NCBI RefSeq assembly: GCF_018403325.1
Contig: NZ_BOSL01000011.1
Span: forward strand, 62,001-126,000
DNA length: 64,000 bases
Reading direction: 5' to 3'
Source: Paenibacillus vini
GTDB lineage: Bacteria > Bacillota > Bacilli > Paenibacillales > Paenibacillaceae
Shown here: positions 8,909 through 17,300 of the stretch, piece by piece
How positions within the stretch are numbered: the first letter of the stretch is position 1
How the letters are laid out: each line of letters opens with the position of its first letter
Notes under the pieces: model-generated
Database searches by the model: none
What the model was told of the DNA's origin: nothing
Seen by the model: only the letters and a program-made list of their open reading frames with translations
Translations under genes and position numbers: made by a program

Positions 8909-9322
8909 ATGACAAAATCAAATATAGTTTCGTTAATTATGCGAGTGGTGCTGGGCATTATATTCGTATTCCACGGTGTAGACAAGTTTCAAATGGGACT
9001 TAGTAACGTAGAGGCTTGGTTTAGCTCCATGGGTATACCGGGATTTTTGGCATATGTCGTAGCGGTGATTGAACTTGTCGGCGGGATCATGTTGATTGTG
9101 GGGTTGTTTACTCGCTATGTTTCGGTTTTGCTTGTTGTCACGCTCATCGGAGCAATTGTAACAGCGAAGCTGTCGGCCGGACTTCTCGGCAATGGCAACA
9201 TGGCCGGATATGAATTGGATCTCGGATTTATTTTGGTTTTACTGCATCTAATCATTGCAGAGTCGCCGCTCTCCATCGACCGTCTTATTTCTAACAAGCG
9301 TAATCCAGTCCCTGCAAGATGA
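8909..9322 (+). CDS. DoxX-family membrane protein
   Basis: A 137-residue protein with four hydrophobic segments and the DoxX-typical start IMRVVLGIIFVFHGVDKFQ, then VAVIELVGGIMLIVGLFTRY. Known: DoxX/DoxD-like proteins are small quinone-interacting or otherwise poorly defined membrane proteins, frequently paired with redox enzymes and stress genes. AAGGAGGAG precedes the ATG. It lies 46 bases before the dioxygenase gene and under one promoter. Inference: accessory to oxidative or aromatic-compound metabolism. No specific substrate can be assigned. Confidence 0.85.
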   Translation: MTKSNIVSLIMRVVLGIIFVFHGVDKFQMGLSNVEAWFSSMGIPGFLAYVVAVIELVGGIMLIVGLFTRYVSVLLVVTLIGAIVTAKLSAGLLGNGNMAGYELDLGFILVLLHLIIAESPLSIDRLISNKRNPVPAR

Positions 9323-9368
9323 GGATGGTCAAGATGATCCGGAATTATATTAAGGAGTGAGTGTAAAC

Positions 9369-10139
9369 ATGCTGCCATCCTATTTTTTTGCGCACGGTGC
9401 ACCATCCATCGTCCTTGAGGATAATAAATATACAAATCTTCTGAAGCATTTTAAGAAAGATACGCCAAGACCGAAAGCGATTGTCCTATTCTCCGCACAT
9501 TGGGAGGAACCGGTACAGACGGTTAGCGCCGCTGAAACCTATGAAACCATTTATGATTTTGGCGGGTTCCAAGATGAGCTTTACCGGATGACTTATCCGG
9601 CTAAAAGCGACCTCAAACTAGTGGAGCAAATTCAATTGTTGTTTACAAAGCATGGTATTGGGAATGTTCGAAATGAAAAACGAGGTTTGGATCACGGGGC
9701 TTGGTCAGTTCTCAAACTACTGTACCCGGATGCAGATATTCCTGTTATTGCATTGTCCGTCAATCGTCATCTGCCTAATGAACAGCAATATCAAATCGGC
9801 AAGGCGCTTGCGGAGCTTCGCGAGCAGGATGTTCTGATCATTGGCAGCGGGGGAACCGTTCATAACTTAGGACGATTAAACTGGCGTTCCCAAGGAGTTG
9901 ACGAGTGGGCGGAGCAGTTTGATACCTGGCTTCAGAGTAAAATCGAATCATGGGATATGGAATCGCTGTTTCAATACCGTGAATTAGCTCCTAACGCCCA
10001 TGCTGCCGTACCGACAAATGAGCACTTCATACCGCTTCTCTTAGCCATGGGAACGGGCGATGCCAACCGTAAAGCGGAGCTTCTTCACCGCAGCTACCAA
10101 TATGGAAATCTAAGTTTAAGCTGCTGGCAATTTAATTAA
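9369..10139 (+). CDS. Extradiol ring-cleavage dioxygenase, DODA/YgiD type
   Basis: A 256-residue class III (LigB-type) extradiol dioxygenase. Metal-ligand and catalytic histidines are visible in FFAHGAPSIV (His at about 8), VLFSAHWEEP, KRGLDHGAWSVL and the C-terminal HAAVPTNEHFIPLL. Length fits 4,5-DOPA dioxygenase homologues such as YgiD. I prefer the ATG at 9369 because AAGGAG lies 11 bases upstream; the in-frame GTG at 9357 overlaps that site. It is probably co-transcribed with DoxX. The natural substrate in such bacteria is generally not known. Confidence 0.87.
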   Translation: MLPSYFFAHGAPSIVLEDNKYTNLLKHFKKDTPRPKAIVLFSAHWEEPVQTVSAAETYETIYDFGGFQDELYRMTYPAKSDLKLVEQIQLLFTKHGIGNVRNEKRGLDHGAWSVLKLLYPDADIPVIALSVNRHLPNEQQYQIGKALAELREQDVLIIGSGGTVHNLGRLNWRSQGVDEWAEQFDTWLQSKIESWDMESLFQYRELAPNAHAAVPTNEHFIPLLLAMGTGDANRKAELLHRSYQYGNLSLSCWQFN

Positions 10140-10174
10140 ATTATTAACATAGGACATGATAATGTAAGTACCCA

Positions 10175-10200
10175 GCAACCGGATGTCGGTTGCTTTTTTT
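10175..10200 (+). terminator. Terminator after the dioxygenase
   Basis: Arms AGCAACCG and CGGTTGCT, a 5-base loop, then TTTTTT. Confidence 0.9.
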
Positions 10201-10351
10201 ATTGAGCTGATTGTTACGATATGGAATTATTCGAGTTTATAAACGGGCTCCCCATTTGCCTTTTTTGTGAAAAATATTATAGACTGTTTTTTATCAGCTT
10301 TTATTAAGCGATCATTGTGTATGGTACATTAATTCTGAAAAGGGGAGTTAG

Positions 10352-11224
10352 ATGAATAAAACGAGCAAGCGAAACTCAAGGATTCTAAGAATCATCTCAA
10401 GAGGATTATTGATTATTATAGGAGCTTTTGTAGCGGCATATGGCCTGGAATCCGTGTTGATACCCAATAATGTATCGGATGGTGGTGTGACCGGCTTAAG
10501 TATCGTCGGTTCTGAGCTGTTTGGATTACCATTAGGGCTGCTGATTGCCGTAATTAATATCCCTTTTGTCTGGCTGGGTTATAAGCAAATTGGTAAAAGC
10601 TTCGCTTTCTATTCCATTCTCGGGATTGCCTCGTTAGCGGTCGGCACAGTTCTTATGCACCATGTACCGACCATTATTGAGGGGGACACACTCTTAGTTA
10701 CCGTTGTTGGCGGAATTATCATCGGTTTCGGAATGGGTTTGGCCTTGAGAAATGGCGGAGCCTTAGACGGGATCGATATGTTAGCTGTATTGCTGTCACG
10801 GAAGCTTCCTTTTGGGACAAGTGACTTAATTTTATTCTTGAATGCTTTTGTCTTCGTAGTTGTTTCGACTGTATTTGGATTGCAGGGAGCTATACTTTCG
10901 GCACTCGCTTATTTTATCGCATCCAAAGTTATACATATTGTTGAAGAAGGCTTGAGCGGGTCGAAGACCTTCAAGATCATTACCACTCAACCCGAAAAAA
11001 TGGTGGAAACGATCCGCGACCGGTTAGGGCGCAGTTCAACCTATACGGATGCTTACGGCGGCTATTCCAATGAACAATACAAAGAAATCACCTGTGTCAT
11101 TAACCGTCTGGAAGACAGCAAGATTAAACAAATTATTCATGAACTCGACCCGAATGCGTTTGTGGTCGTATATGATGTAGCCGAGGTTAAGGGCGGCAGT
11201 TTCAGAAAGAAAAATATACACTAA
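10352..11224 (+). CDS. YitT-family membrane protein with DUF2179 domain
   Basis: 290 residues. Five to six membrane segments occupy residues 15-200, including the family block LESVLIPNNVSDGGVTGLSI and GMGLALRNGGALDGIDMLAV. A cytoplasmic C-terminal DUF2179 domain follows (about 215-285), containing TCVINRLEDSKIKQII. Known: YitT/YpjC proteins are widespread in Firmicutes and their substrate is unknown. AGGGGAG precedes the ATG. The gene stands alone. A weak inverted repeat (GTTGGCG with CGCCAGGGCG) near 11235-11275 before a T-run may end both this gene and the convergent SDR gene. Confidence 0.88.
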   Translation: MNKTSKRNSRILRIISRGLLIIIGAFVAAYGLESVLIPNNVSDGGVTGLSIVGSELFGLPLGLLIAVINIPFVWLGYKQIGKSFAFYSILGIASLAVGTVLMHHVPTIIEGDTLLVTVVGGIIIGFGMGLALRNGGALDGIDMLAVLLSRKLPFGTSDLILFLNAFVFVVVSTVFGLQGAILSALAYFIASKVIHIVEEGLSGSKTFKIITTQPEKMVETIRDRLGRSSTYTDAYGGYSNEQYKEITCVINRLEDSKIKQIIHELDPNAFVVVYDVAEVKGGSFRKKNIH

Positions 11225-11280
11225 TCATCTGAGTGACGCGTTGGCGGAGAAGATAAGGCTCTTTCGCCAGGGCGTTATTT

Positions 11281-12135
11281 TTATTCGGAACGAAGAAATT
11301 CCTGTTCATAAATCGCTTGAATCCTGTCCAATACATTCCGCGCCTGGTCTATAAATTTTAATTCCACAACTTGACCTTTCACCAAATACACGCCGGTCTT
11401 ATTCCGGTGTTCCCCGAGTGCTCCCTCATACAGTCTGTCAGCGCCGCGAGTAGGAGGTGGGAAAAATAGCTTCATTAATATGCCAACCGGGAAGGGTAAT
11501 CCGGATGTTTTCCCTTTTCTTAACGTATTGTTGCCGCCGGGGTCAACGCTGCGGATCAGGATGTCATCCTTGGCAAGTTCCGGCGCGATGGCGTGAGTCC
11601 AGAGCGAAAGAGCCAGCTTTGAGGTAGCGTAAGGGCCAATCAGCTTGCGGAAGGTTTTGGGACGTTCCAGGATATCGATCGTAAACTCTTTCGTAAATTT
11701 TTGTGCGGAGGATGAGGTGTTGATTACCGTTTTTAAACTGCCGCTGTTTAGGAGCTCCTTCAACTCCATCAAAATAATATACGGAACGACCGTCAACAGC
11801 TCATAATGCTTCTCGCGTCCTTGTTTCGAATAGCTTAGCTCGGGAAAGGATCCTCCGGCGTTATTGAACAGAATATCGATCCGACGCTCTTTGCCTTTGA
11901 TTTCTCCCAAAGTACGTTTCAGGCTGGCATAGTCGGCAAGGTCCTCTGTTGTATAAATTCGCAGCGATCCCTTCTTGATTGCATTTTGGATGCTCATATC
12001 GTCCTCGGGAAAACCGGAACGGTTCAATGCAATCACTTGCCAGTCCTCCGACAGCAATTTCCGGGTTAATTCCAATCCGATTCCGGCGCTTGCGCCTGTA
12101 ATTAATGCGGTATGTTCTCGCGGGTTTATATTCAT
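11281..12135 (-). CDS. Short-chain dehydrogenase/reductase
   Basis: 284 residues with a Rossmann fold. The cofactor motif is TALITGASAGIGLELTRKLL (TGxxxGIG). NNAGGSF sits at the end of strand 4, the catalytic serine is in INTSSSAQ and the catalytic pair is YATSK. Length is normal for a classical SDR. AGGAGG lies 9 bases before the ATG. It is divergent from a MerR regulator, and its promoter carries a MerR-type dyad. Inference: an inducible oxidoreductase acting on an aldehyde, ketone or electrophile sensed by the MerR protein. The substrate is unknown. Confidence 0.88.
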   Translation of the reverse strand: MNINPREHTALITGASAGIGLELTRKLLSEDWQVIALNRSGFPEDDMSIQNAIKKGSLRIYTTEDLADYASLKRTLGEIKGKERRIDILFNNAGGSFPELSYSKQGREKHYELLTVVPYIILMELKELLNSGSLKTVINTSSSAQKFTKEFTIDILERPKTFRKLIGPYATSKLALSLWTHAIAPELAKDDILIRSVDPGGNNTLRKGKTSGLPFPVGILMKLFFPPPTRGADRLYEGALGEHRNKTGVYLVKGQVVELKFIDQARNVLDRIQAIYEQEFLRSE

Positions 12136-12178
12136 TATGCATTTCCTCCTGTTTCGGAATATTTATTTGATAGAGCAA

Positions 12179-12209
12179 AGTCTATAACTTGAAGTCGACT
12201 CCAAGTCAA
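12179..12209 (-). promoter_or_regulatory. MerR-type promoter and dyad for the SDR gene
   Basis: On the minus strand: TTGACT, then either TATAGA at 17 bases or TAGACT at 19 bases. The spacer holds the dyad CTTGGAGTCGACTTCAAG (12188-12205), closely matching the dyad before the MerR gene. The unusual spacing and dyad position are typical of MerR-activated promoters. Confidence 0.72.
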
Positions 12210-12247
12210 GGCGCAAAAGACAAAGTTTTGTCCTAAAAATAAGAGAC

Positions 12248-12278
12248 TTGACTTGGAGCCAGCTCCAAGATGTATAAT
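12248..12278 (+). promoter_or_regulatory. MerR-type promoter with 19-bp spacer for the merR gene
   Basis: TTGACT (12248-12253), a 19-base spacer, then TATAAT (12273-12278). A perfect dyad CTTGGAGC-CA-GCTCCAAG occupies 12252-12269. Long spacers with a central dyad are the hallmark of MerR-family promoters, here implying autoregulation. Confidence 0.82.
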
Positions 12279-12308
12279 GCACAAAATGCAATTTACGGAG
12301 GGTACAAA

Positions 12309-12803
12309 ATGAAGGAAAAGCAAACCTTTACGATAAAACAAACCGCCGAGCAAACCGGAATTACTGAGGATACGATCCGTTATTACGAAAAGATCGCGCT
12401 CTTGCCCCGTGCAGAGCGGAAGGACAACGGGCATCGCATCTATCGACAGGAGAGCATCGATACGATCCGGCTGATCGCATGTCTCAAAAAAACGGGGATG
12501 CCGCTAGAGGAAATGCGGCCTTTTTTGACGGTCTCCGTCGATACCGATCCTGCGGAATATCCCGAACTGGTGGAACTCTTAAAGAGCCACCGCGAGAGTA
12601 TTGTCAGCCAAATCGCCTCACTGCAGCAGGTCGTCGATTTTATCGACATGAAGCTGGAAGAAGGGAAATATCGCCGGGATTGTTCGGATGAAAGTCCGGG
12701 GAACGAGTTGTTGGAGAAAGGGATGGGGGAGCCGGAACCCAAGCTTGTCTCACCCATGGAGATGAGTTTTTTTTCGAAGTCAGCCAAACTTTATAAGCAG
12801 TAA
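12309..12803 (+). CDS. MerR-family transcriptional regulator
   Basis: 164 residues. A winged helix-turn-helix covers residues 5-75 (FTIKQTAEQTGITEDTIRYY, then GHRIYRQESIDTIRLI). A long dimerisation helix follows (SHRESIVSQIASLQQVVDFI) and a short C-terminal tail. No conserved metal-binding cysteines are seen in the tail, so it belongs to the aldehyde/electrophile-type MerR group rather than the metal sensors. I start at the ATG at 12309, after GGAGGG; an upstream in-frame ATG at 12270 overlaps the -10 box. It is divergent from the SDR gene, and both have near-identical operators. Confidence 0.88.
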   Translation: MKEKQTFTIKQTAEQTGITEDTIRYYEKIALLPRAERKDNGHRIYRQESIDTIRLIACLKKTGMPLEEMRPFLTVSVDTDPAEYPELVELLKSHRESIVSQIASLQQVVDFIDMKLEEGKYRRDCSDESPGNELLEKGMGEPEPKLVSPMEMSFFSKSAKLYKQ

Positions 12804-12852
12804 GGTTTATACTATAATATTTGGCATGTACAATTAATATAGTTAGGTGTGA

Positions 12853-13938
12853 ATGAAGATGAACTTGCTGGATAAATGGACGCGCGGTGGGAAGTTTGTT
12901 CTGATTATGCTAGCCATCGTTTATTTATTTTCTCTTGTAAAACCCTTTTTCTTACCGATGCAAGCAGTCATAGGGGCGATATTAATCCCTTTGCTGCTTG
13001 CGGGATTCTTTTATTATCTGCTTCGGCCAGTAGTTGCTTACATGGAAAGATATAAAATTAAACGGTCTTTAGCGATCCTTATACTTTATGTTGTCTTGGT
13101 GATATTGACTATTGGATTTATTGCAGGGGTCTGGCCGCTCCTTGGCGATCAGTTGTTTAATTTAGTGCAAAACATTCCGAACTTTTTGGTTAAGCTTGAT
13201 CTCCAAATTAAAAATCTGGGGGAGGATTCATTTCTTTCGAAGATCCTTCCTTCTGATTCGAACTTGCTTGCTAATCTGACTGATTATTTAAGCAAAGGAA
13301 TCGCTTTTCTAAGCAATTATTTATCCAGTTTTATTTCTTTTCTGTCCCAATTTGCTATCGTTTTATTTACTTTTCCGATTTTGCTTTATTACATGCTAAA
13401 GGAGGGGCATCGCTTCAAGCGAGGTATAGCCAAACTTTTTCCTCTTCGATACCGGAGAACCGTGCTTCGCGTAACCAGAGATATGGACAAAGCATTAAAT
13501 GATTATATTATCGGGAGGGTCATTGTCAATTTAGCATTAGGAGTTCTTATGTTTATCGGATTTATTATCATAGGACTTCCTTACGCACTTTTATTGACTT
13601 TGATTGCGGTTATACTCAACTTTATCCCCATGTTTGGCGCTATCATTTCATCAGTCCCGATTGTTATTATCGGTTTAATTGAGTCTCCATCTACCGGTAT
13701 TTGGGCACTGGTAATAATCTTAGTGGCACAGCAAATTCAGGATAATGTGATCTCACCGTATGTTTTCGGGAAGAAGCTGGATATTCATCCGGTAACGACG
13801 ATCCTCCTTGTTTTGGGAAGCGGAAATTGGTTTGGCATTATCGGGATGCTGGTAGTCATTCCGGTATACATGATTCTGAAAATTGTCTGGAGACGCATTT
13901 ACATTTTGTTTATCAGCTCGCGTTGGGAGAATTTATAA
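12853..13938 (+). CDS. AI-2E family transporter (PerM/YdgG-like)
   Basis: A 361-residue membrane protein with about eight hydrophobic segments. Family blocks include LLAGFFYYLLRPVVAYMERY, IVLFTFPILLYYMLKEGHRF and the C-terminal AQQIQDNVISPYVFGKKLDI and HPVTTILLVLGSGNWFGIIG. Known: members export autoinducer-2 or act as Na+/H+ antiporters; the substrate cannot be told from sequence. The ATG at 12853 has only a weak upstream site (TAGGTG); an in-frame ATG at 12859 is the alternative. It is monocistronic and ends at a strong terminator. Confidence 0.87.
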   Translation: MKMNLLDKWTRGGKFVLIMLAIVYLFSLVKPFFLPMQAVIGAILIPLLLAGFFYYLLRPVVAYMERYKIKRSLAILILYVVLVILTIGFIAGVWPLLGDQLFNLVQNIPNFLVKLDLQIKNLGEDSFLSKILPSDSNLLANLTDYLSKGIAFLSNYLSSFISFLSQFAIVLFTFPILLYYMLKEGHRFKRGIAKLFPLRYRRTVLRVTRDMDKALNDYIIGRVIVNLALGVLMFIGFIIIGLPYALLLTLIAVILNFIPMFGAIISSVPIVIIGLIESPSTGIWALVIILVAQQIQDNVISPYVFGKKLDIHPVTTILLVLGSGNWFGIIGMLVVIPVYMILKIVWRRIYILFISSRWENL

Positions 13939-13993
13939 ACCGAGGACCGGTGAACGCCAGTATCTTTGAATTCAAATGAATAGCCATCAAGAG

Positions 13994-14042
13994 CTCCCCT
14001 TTGTGATTCCATTTGGAACCGCAAAGGGGAGTTTCTTTTTTT
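13994..14042 (+). terminator. Terminator after the AI-2E transporter
   Basis: Arms CTCCCCTTTG and CAAAGGGGAG around an 18-base loop, followed by a T-run. Confidence 0.88.
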
Positions 14043-14164
14043 CGATCAAGAAGTCTCCATCCTCTGAAGGCCCCGGAAATCATGGACTATCCCTCTGTAA
14101 ATCAGAATATTAATAGTACAAGAAAATTGCGTATCTACTATAGAAAGAAGGGAGGTCGAAGTAA

Positions 14165-15358
14165 CTGCGCGATTATCGGTACTATAAAGAAGTTTGCAGC
14201 GGGCTTCCGATGCCTTTTGCCTTCGTTGATCTGGATATGCTGCAGCAGAATATTCAGAGCATTCTTCAGCGGGCAAACGGGAAGAAAATCCGCATTGCGA
14301 GCAAATCGATCCGTTCGGTTGATGTGCTCCGGCGGATTCTGAAGGCCAATGCCCGGTTTCAGGGCATCATGTGCTTCACCGTGCCGGAAGCAGTTTATTT
14401 GGCGCAGCAAGGGTTCACGGACTTGCTGTTGGGTTATCCGGCGGTGGACGAGAGTCTGCTGGCGTCCGTCGCCATGCATCAGCGTGAGGGTGGTTGCAGC
14501 ATCACGCTGATGGTCGACTGCGAGAGTCATGTCGAGCAGGCGGAACTGGCAGCAGCCAAGTACGGCGTGGTGCTGCCGCTCTGTGTCGACATCGATTTGT
14601 CGATCGATGTCCCGGGGCTGCATTTCGGCGTATGGCGCTCGCCTATACGCTCCACAACTGCGGCGCTGGACCTTATCCAGCGCATCGCACAATCGAGGCA
14701 CGTCGTGCTCGAGGGGCTCATGGGTTACGAAGCGCAGGTTGCGGGCTTAGGCGACCGGGTGCCGGGGCAGGCGCTGAAGAACGCCATCGTGCGGTTCCTT
14801 AAGCGCCGCTCGATCCGTGAGGCCGCAGACCGGCGGGCGGAGCTGATCGCAGCGATTGAGCGAATGGGCCTTCCTCCGCTACGGTTCGTGAATGCAGGCG
14901 GCACGGGCAGTCTACACACAAGCAGCGAGGAGTCCATTGTCACCGAGGTTACGGCCGGTTCGGGCTTCTATTCACCCGGTCTATTTGACCACTACCGGGA
15001 CTTCACTTTGCTTCCCGCCGCAGGGTACGCGATCGAAATCGTGCGCCAGCCGCGCAGTGATCTCTACACCTGTTTAGGCGGAGGGTACACGGCATCAGGT
15101 GCTGCAGGCAACGATAAACTGCCGCGACCCTACCTGCCGCAAGGTGCGGCACTCCTTGCGATGGAAGGAGCAGGCGAAGTCCAGACGCCGATTCGCTACA
15201 ACGGGCCGGAAAAGCTGGAACTCGGCGATCCGATCTTTATGCGTCATAGCAAAGCAGGGGAGTTATGCGAACGATTCAAGCACCTCTATTACATTTCAAA
15301 TAACGGTATCGTTGGCGAGACAACGACATATCGTGGGGACGGGCTATGTTATCTATAA
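14165..15358 (+). CDS. Alanine-racemase-fold amino acid deaminase/aldolase-like enzyme, probable CTG start
   Basis: About 397 residues from a proposed CTG start. The N-terminus LRDYRYYKEVCSGLPMPFAF leads into the PLP-barrel block FVDLDMLQQNIQ, with the PLP lysine probably in IRIASKSIRSVDVL. C-terminal blocks include VNAGGTGSLHTSS and CLGGGYTASGAAG. Known: it resembles PLP-dependent D-threonine aldolase/D-amino acid deaminase-like proteins. GGAGGT lies 8 bases before CTG 14165, and a stop sits directly before the CTG, so an upstream start is impossible. ATG 14210 would drop 15 conserved-looking residues and has no ribosome site. It overlaps the oxidase gene by 13 bases, so the two are probably coupled. 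Confidence 0.8.
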   Translation: MRDYRYYKEVCSGLPMPFAFVDLDMLQQNIQSILQRANGKKIRIASKSIRSVDVLRRILKANARFQGIMCFTVPEAVYLAQQGFTDLLLGYPAVDESLLASVAMHQREGGCSITLMVDCESHVEQAELAAAKYGVVLPLCVDIDLSIDVPGLHFGVWRSPIRSTTAALDLIQRIAQSRHVVLEGLMGYEAQVAGLGDRVPGQALKNAIVRFLKRRSIREAADRRAELIAAIERMGLPPLRFVNAGGTGSLHTSSEESIVTEVTAGSGFYSPGLFDHYRDFTLLPAAGYAIEIVRQPRSDLYTCLGGGYTASGAAGNDKLPRPYLPQGAALLAMEGAGEVQTPIRYNGPEKLELGDPIFMRHSKAGELCERFKHLYYISNNGIVGETTTYRGDGLCYL

Positions 15359-16686
15359 ATTTGAAGGAACGTAATACGAAAGAATGGCGTAATTGGTCAG
15401 GATTAGTACGCGGACTGCCGAGAAGCATTGTATATCCGGCCAGCATCGATGAGGTGGTCGAGGTTGTTAAGGCCTGTGCGGCCGAAGGACGAAAACTGCG
15501 TGTCGTGGGAACCGGACATTCTTTTACAAGGCTCGTTCAGACCGATGATGTATTGGTCTCTTTGGATCAATTGCAGGGCGTGATTGCTGTTGATTCAGAG
15601 AAGGGTATCGCTGAAGTATGGGGCGGCACGAAACTGGACCGACTCGGGGAAGAACTTCATGCTTTTGGGGTGGCGCAAGAGAATCTGGGCGATATTAATG
15701 CACAATCCATTGCAGGAGCGATCAGTACAGGAACGCATGGTACGGGCGAGCGGCTTGGGAGCCTCGCAACACAAGCGGTAGGCATGACGGTGGTTACGGC
15801 GAAAGGGGATATTCTCGAATGTTCGGCCGAGCAGGACGAAGAGCTTTTTCGGGCGGTGCAGGTTTCATTAGGGATGTTCGGGATTATCGTGAAAGTGAAG
15901 CTGCGTGTTGTACCTTCGTATGCGCTCCGTTATACAAGCCGCAAAATATCATTCTCTCAATGCCTTGAACAGCTTGATCTATTCAAAAAGGAGAACCGTC
16001 ATTTCGAATTTTATTGGTTCCCTTATACGGATGTTGCTCAAATCAAGCTGACAAATAAGACGAATGAGGTTCCCGGGCCGCCGAGCCGGTGGAGTTATTG
16101 GAAAGTCCTGCTGATGGAAAACGTGCTGTTCTGGGTGTTGTCGGAGTGCTGCAGGCTCATCCCGCGCCTTTGTAAACCGGTAAGCCGATTATCGGCGGCC
16201 AGCGTGCCGGATGTACAGGAAGTGGGGTATAGTCACCGTATTTTCGCGACGCCGCGGCTCGTTCGGTTTAACGAATTAGAGTACAGCGTACCGGCTGACC
16301 GCATGCGAATCGTACTTGAGGAAATACGCGAAATGGTAGATCGTCACCAGTTCGCCGTTCATTTTCCCATCGAATGCCGCTATGTTCAGGGAGATAATTT
16401 GTGGCTTAGCCCCGCGAATGGACGCGATTCCGCCTATATCGCCGTACATATGTATCGGGGGATGGAGTACGCTGACTATTTTGCCAAAGTGGAGGAGATC
16501 TGCAGGCAGCATGGCGGAAGACCTCACTGGGGCAAGATGCACACGATGACTGCGGACCGGCTCCGTTCGATCTATCCGAAGTGGGATGCATTTCACCGAC
16601 TTCGCCAAGAACTTGATCCTTCGGGGATATTTTTGAACCCTTACTTGGCAGAAATGCTGCAACAGGGAGACGAGAAAATGCATTGA
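15346..16686 (+). CDS. FAD-linked D-arabinono-1,4-lactone/L-gulonolactone oxidase family protein
   Basis: 446 residues. Residues 15-185 form a PCMH-type FAD domain with GTGHSFTRLVQTDDVLVSLD and AISTGTHGTGERLGSLATQ. The C-terminal ALO domain ends with RPHWGKMHTMT and LDPSGIFLNPYL, the HWGK motif diagnostic of aldonolactone oxidases. The histidine of GHSFT suggests covalent or tight FAD binding. It starts inside the end of the racemase-fold gene. Known: the family oxidises sugar lactones or alditols with O2. The pairing with a PLP enzyme recurs in Firmicutes and actinobacteria, but its role is not established. Confidence 0.85.
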   Translation: MLSINLKERNTKEWRNWSGLVRGLPRSIVYPASIDEVVEVVKACAAEGRKLRVVGTGHSFTRLVQTDDVLVSLDQLQGVIAVDSEKGIAEVWGGTKLDRLGEELHAFGVAQENLGDINAQSIAGAISTGTHGTGERLGSLATQAVGMTVVTAKGDILECSAEQDEELFRAVQVSLGMFGIIVKVKLRVVPSYALRYTSRKISFSQCLEQLDLFKKENRHFEFYWFPYTDVAQIKLTNKTNEVPGPPSRWSYWKVLLMENVLFWVLSECCRLIPRLCKPVSRLSAASVPDVQEVGYSHRIFATPRLVRFNELEYSVPADRMRIVLEEIREMVDRHQFAVHFPIECRYVQGDNLWLSPANGRDSAYIAVHMYRGMEYADYFAKVEEICRQHGGRPHWGKMHTMTADRLRSIYPKWDAFHRLRQELDPSGIFLNPYLAEMLQQGDEKMH

Positions 16687-16727
16687 CCCCTATGGTATAC
16701 TGGAAAAGTAAAGGGGGTGCGTTACTG

Positions 16728-16832
16728 ATGGAGAATCCGTTAGGATTGTCTGTGACTTCTTTCACTCATGCAGAGCCATTATTGGAGAAGCGTTACTTTG
16801 CATGGGGTCAAACTTTTTCTAACGCTAAATAA
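16728..16832 (+). CDS. Possible 34-residue small protein
   Basis: An ATG preceded by AAGGGGGTG at 8 bases opens a frame of 34 codons ending TAA: begins MENPLGLSVTSFTHAEPLLE and ends in FAWGQTFSNAK. TATACT lies at 16696-16701 but lacks a good -35 box. I recognise no family. The ribosome site is strong, but the frame is short and unverified. Confidence 0.35.
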   Translation: MENPLGLSVTSFTHAEPLLEKRYFAWGQTFSNAK

Positions 16833-16888
16833 GCTTTTCTAATAGTTGGCTTTGCGCCTTATTTATTCTTAATAAGGAGTGAAGCAAG

Positions 16889-17155
16889 TTGAAATATACG
16901 AACGCCAAAAAAGTATTGCCTGAAAAGCTGATCACAGAAATTCAACAATATATCCAGGGGGAAACCATCTACATTCCAAAACCGGAGATGGAATATAAGC
17001 CTTGGGGAAGCAGGAGCGGTAGCAGACAATGGCTAGATCGCCGGAATGCCGCCATAAGACACGATTTCAAGAATAATATCAAGATTGAGCAGCTTGCTCA
17101 GGACTATTTTCTGTCCATGGAAACGATTAAGAAAATTGTCTATTCAGCAAAATAG
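16889..17155 (+). CDS. CD3324-family small DNA-binding-like protein
   Basis: 88 residues starting with TTG; AAGGAG lies 9 bases upstream. It reads KYTNAKKVLPEKLITEIQQY, then YIPKPEMEYKPWGSRSGSRQ, then a helix-turn-helix-like tail (IEQLAQDYFLSMETIKKIVY). This matches the small Firmicute CD3324 family, which resembles the DNA-binding part of Mor-type activators. Known function: none firmly established. It is monocistronic with a clean terminator. Inference: a small transcription factor. Confidence 0.75.
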   Translation: MKYTNAKKVLPEKLITEIQQYIQGETIYIPKPEMEYKPWGSRSGSRQWLDRRNAAIRHDFKNNIKIEQLAQDYFLSMETIKKIVYSAK

Positions 17156-17164
17156 TAACGACGG

Positions 17165-17198
17165 ACACTGATGAAGTTATTCTTCATCAGTGTTTTTC
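17165..17198 (+). terminator. Terminator after the CD3324-family gene
   Basis: Perfect 12-base arms ACACTGATGAAG and CTTCATCAGTGT around TTATT, followed by TTTTT. Confidence 0.93.
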
Positions 17199-17300
17199 TG
17201 TCTTAATCGATTCTAAGTTGTTGTTTACATAGGAATGACTTCATTCACACTTTAAAATAAGGGTTAGGTGATTTTTTTGCTGGAATGAGGAGGAGAACAA

